Shown here: in pieces, positions 62,959-64,000 of the stretch | Layout: every line of letters begins with the position of its first letter | How positions within the stretch are numbered: position 1 is the stretch's first letter | Source of the DNA: Heyndrickxia coagulans 36D1 | GTDB taxonomy: Bacteria; Bacillota; Bacilli; Bacillales; Bacillaceae_C | Assembly: GCF_000169195.2 (NCBI RefSeq) | Contig: NC_016023.1 | Coordinates: 1,798,001 to 1,862,000 of the forward strand | DNA length: 64,000 nucleotides | Reading direction: 5' to 3' | Notes under the pieces: model-generated | Seen by the model: the letters and a program-made list of their open reading frames with translations, nothing else | Database searches by the model: none | Told to the model about the DNA's origin: nothing | Program-made: the position numbers and the translations under genes

Positions 62959-63964
62959 TGCGATCCACTTTGTGATCATGCCGGTAAAAGGATTGGGACA
63001 AATCTGGGGATACTTATGCCTGAAATTAAAAACAGATGTAATGGACACGTACACTTCTTTTATCATGGAGCACGCCGTTCTTGCCATTTCACAAATCATG
63101 TTAAGAACGAAAACAATGGAAGAAAACAAGCGCGTTGCGGAAGAAGAGGTAGCTAGGAAACTGCTTGCGGGCAAAGACTGTGAACAGGCCGAGATGAAAG
63201 CCGTTTTGCCCGGTTATTCTGCCAGTTTGCATTTCCGGGTCATTTTATTCAAAGTTACGAAGCCACAATCCGGCACCAAAGATTGGGAAGAAACGTTGCT
63301 GCAGCTTTCCGCCATGATGAAAAACAGGATAAAAAAGAAAGGCATGCTGTCCCTTATTTCAGCTGCCAAGGACGAAATTGCAGCGATTTGCTTTTTTAAA
63401 AAGGACGAGCAGGCCAATCATGATCTTGTAACTTTTTCTGATATCCACCAATCATTGGTGCAACTCAGCATAAAGGACCGCTACAACGGCAAGCACACGA
63501 TGACGGGGATCAGCAAAGCTTACAAAAATACGGCGGACGTTTGCCGGGCGTATGATGATGCGAAAAAAGTCATCTTTCTGCAACAGATCAATCTGCTTCA
63601 AGAAATTTTTTATGACAAAATCGGCATTTACCAGATCTTGCTATTAGGCGAGAAAAATGAATATGTGGAAACGTTTATCTATGACCAGCTTGGACCCGTA
63701 CTGGAATATGACGCAAAAATGAATGCCTCTTTATTAACAACACTTGAAGTTTACCTGAAAAACAGGGGGAGGAAAAAAGAAATGGCAAATGAACTGTTTA
63801 TCGTCAGGCAGACGCTTTACCACCGCCTTGAAAAAATAGAAGAACTGCTCGGCTATCAATTTATGGAGCCGGCCCGCAGGCTTGCGCTTGAAACGGCGAT
63901 TCTCGCTTATCATATTTATCAATCCGGCCATACGCACTTCAACCTGGAAGATTATCAATTGTAA
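62959..63964 (+). pseudogene. PucR/CdaR family regulator, N-terminally truncated
   Basis: Frame reads WGYLCLKLKTDVMDTYTSFI and EHAVLAISQIMLR, the end of the PucR sensory domain, then the GGDEF-like/CdaR middle and the C-terminal PucR helix-turn-helix (ANELFIVRQTLYHRLEKIEE). About 330 residues remain from roughly 520-550, with the N-terminal half absent. GTG 62972 is in frame but has no ribosome binding site. The DNA-binding domain is intact, so a truncated product might still bind DNA if made. Such regulators usually control a neighbouring purine or aromatic/amide catabolic operon. Confidence 0.75.
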
Positions 63965-64000
63965 TGGGGGTGATGACCGCCTGTTCCTTCGCCAGACAGT

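Noticed and set aside
1-64000. rRNA, tRNA, replication origin or prophage genes
   Set aside because: I saw no rRNA segments, tRNA-like cloverleafs, DnaA-box clusters, phage structural genes or intact transposases by eye; a tRNAscan/Infernal run would settle the RNA genes.

Overview
The window reads as chromosome from a low-to-mid-GC Gram-positive of the family Bacillaceae. Supporting evidence: strong AGGAGG-type ribosome binding sites, sigma-A promoters, CIRCE, cre, PurBox, SAM and cobalamin riboswitch signals, and many B. subtilis-type proteins (ArtPQR, PbuG-like, NupC, Pdp, DeoR, YhcX, KipI/KipA/YcsF homologues). A Heyndrickxia/Weizmannia coagulans-like host would fit the gene content and base composition, but that is inference; no rRNA or species marker is present.

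Layout. 0-2.4 kb is AT-rich accessory DNA: a partial SDR reductase, a frameshifted DUF2750 gene, gene debris and a five-unit tandem repeat of about 160 bp. 2.4-6.7 kb: an orphan small protein, alcohol dehydrogenase, a decayed MntA/HepT toxin-antitoxin pair, a YurR-like FAD oxidoreductase and a methyltransferase. 6.7-8 kb: degraded copies of a small dispersed element, one of which truncates a KDPG aldolase gene. 8-11.2 kb (minus strand): a cobalamin-riboswitch operon with an intrinsic-factor-like surface protein, a transcobalamin-C-like (DUF4430) protein and an ECF S component. 11.2-13.2 kb: htpG behind a perfect CIRCE. 13.5-17 kb: M20 amidohydrolase and artPQR amino-acid transporter. 17.7-19.4 kb: OsmC and MFS genes. 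20-25.3 kb: a pyroglutamate module (pxpB, pxpC, pxpA, DUF969, DUF979, pcp). 25.6-35 kb: purine/nucleoside uptake and catabolism (NCS2 permease, nupC, deoD, deoR, deoB, pdp, deoC, cdd). 35-37.5 kb: metE. 38.5-40 kb: an SMI1/KNR4 immunity-like gene, a glycine-rich peptide gene and a two-TM partner. 40-46.2 kb: guaC under PurBoxes, the ssuADCBE sulfonate operon with an unexplained terminator-bearing leader, and yezD under a SAM riboswitch. 46.7-48.3 kb: a YhcX-type GNAT/nitrilase fusion. 48.4-53.3 kb: a coupled three-gene McrBC-like module (coiled-coil protein, McrB-type AAA protein, DUF2357/PD-(D/E)XK protein), followed by a group II intron 3-prime remnant. 53.6-64 kb: AEC transporter, small orphan genes, immunity debris, TerC, then a decaying catabolic cluster (ALDH fragment, frameshifted MFS, amidase, carboxylesterase, and a DUF3237/PucR deletion junction).

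The most unusual features are four arrays of imperfect hairpins at about 7.1, 17.2, 25.3 and 37.6 kb. All share an exact 52-bp period although they fall into two different sequence families. Next are the split intrinsic-factor/transcobalamin-like vitamin B12 capture operon and the McrBC-like operon with a separate coiled-coil partner. Much of the accessory DNA is eroded: at least eight genes are frameshifted, interrupted by stops, or truncated.
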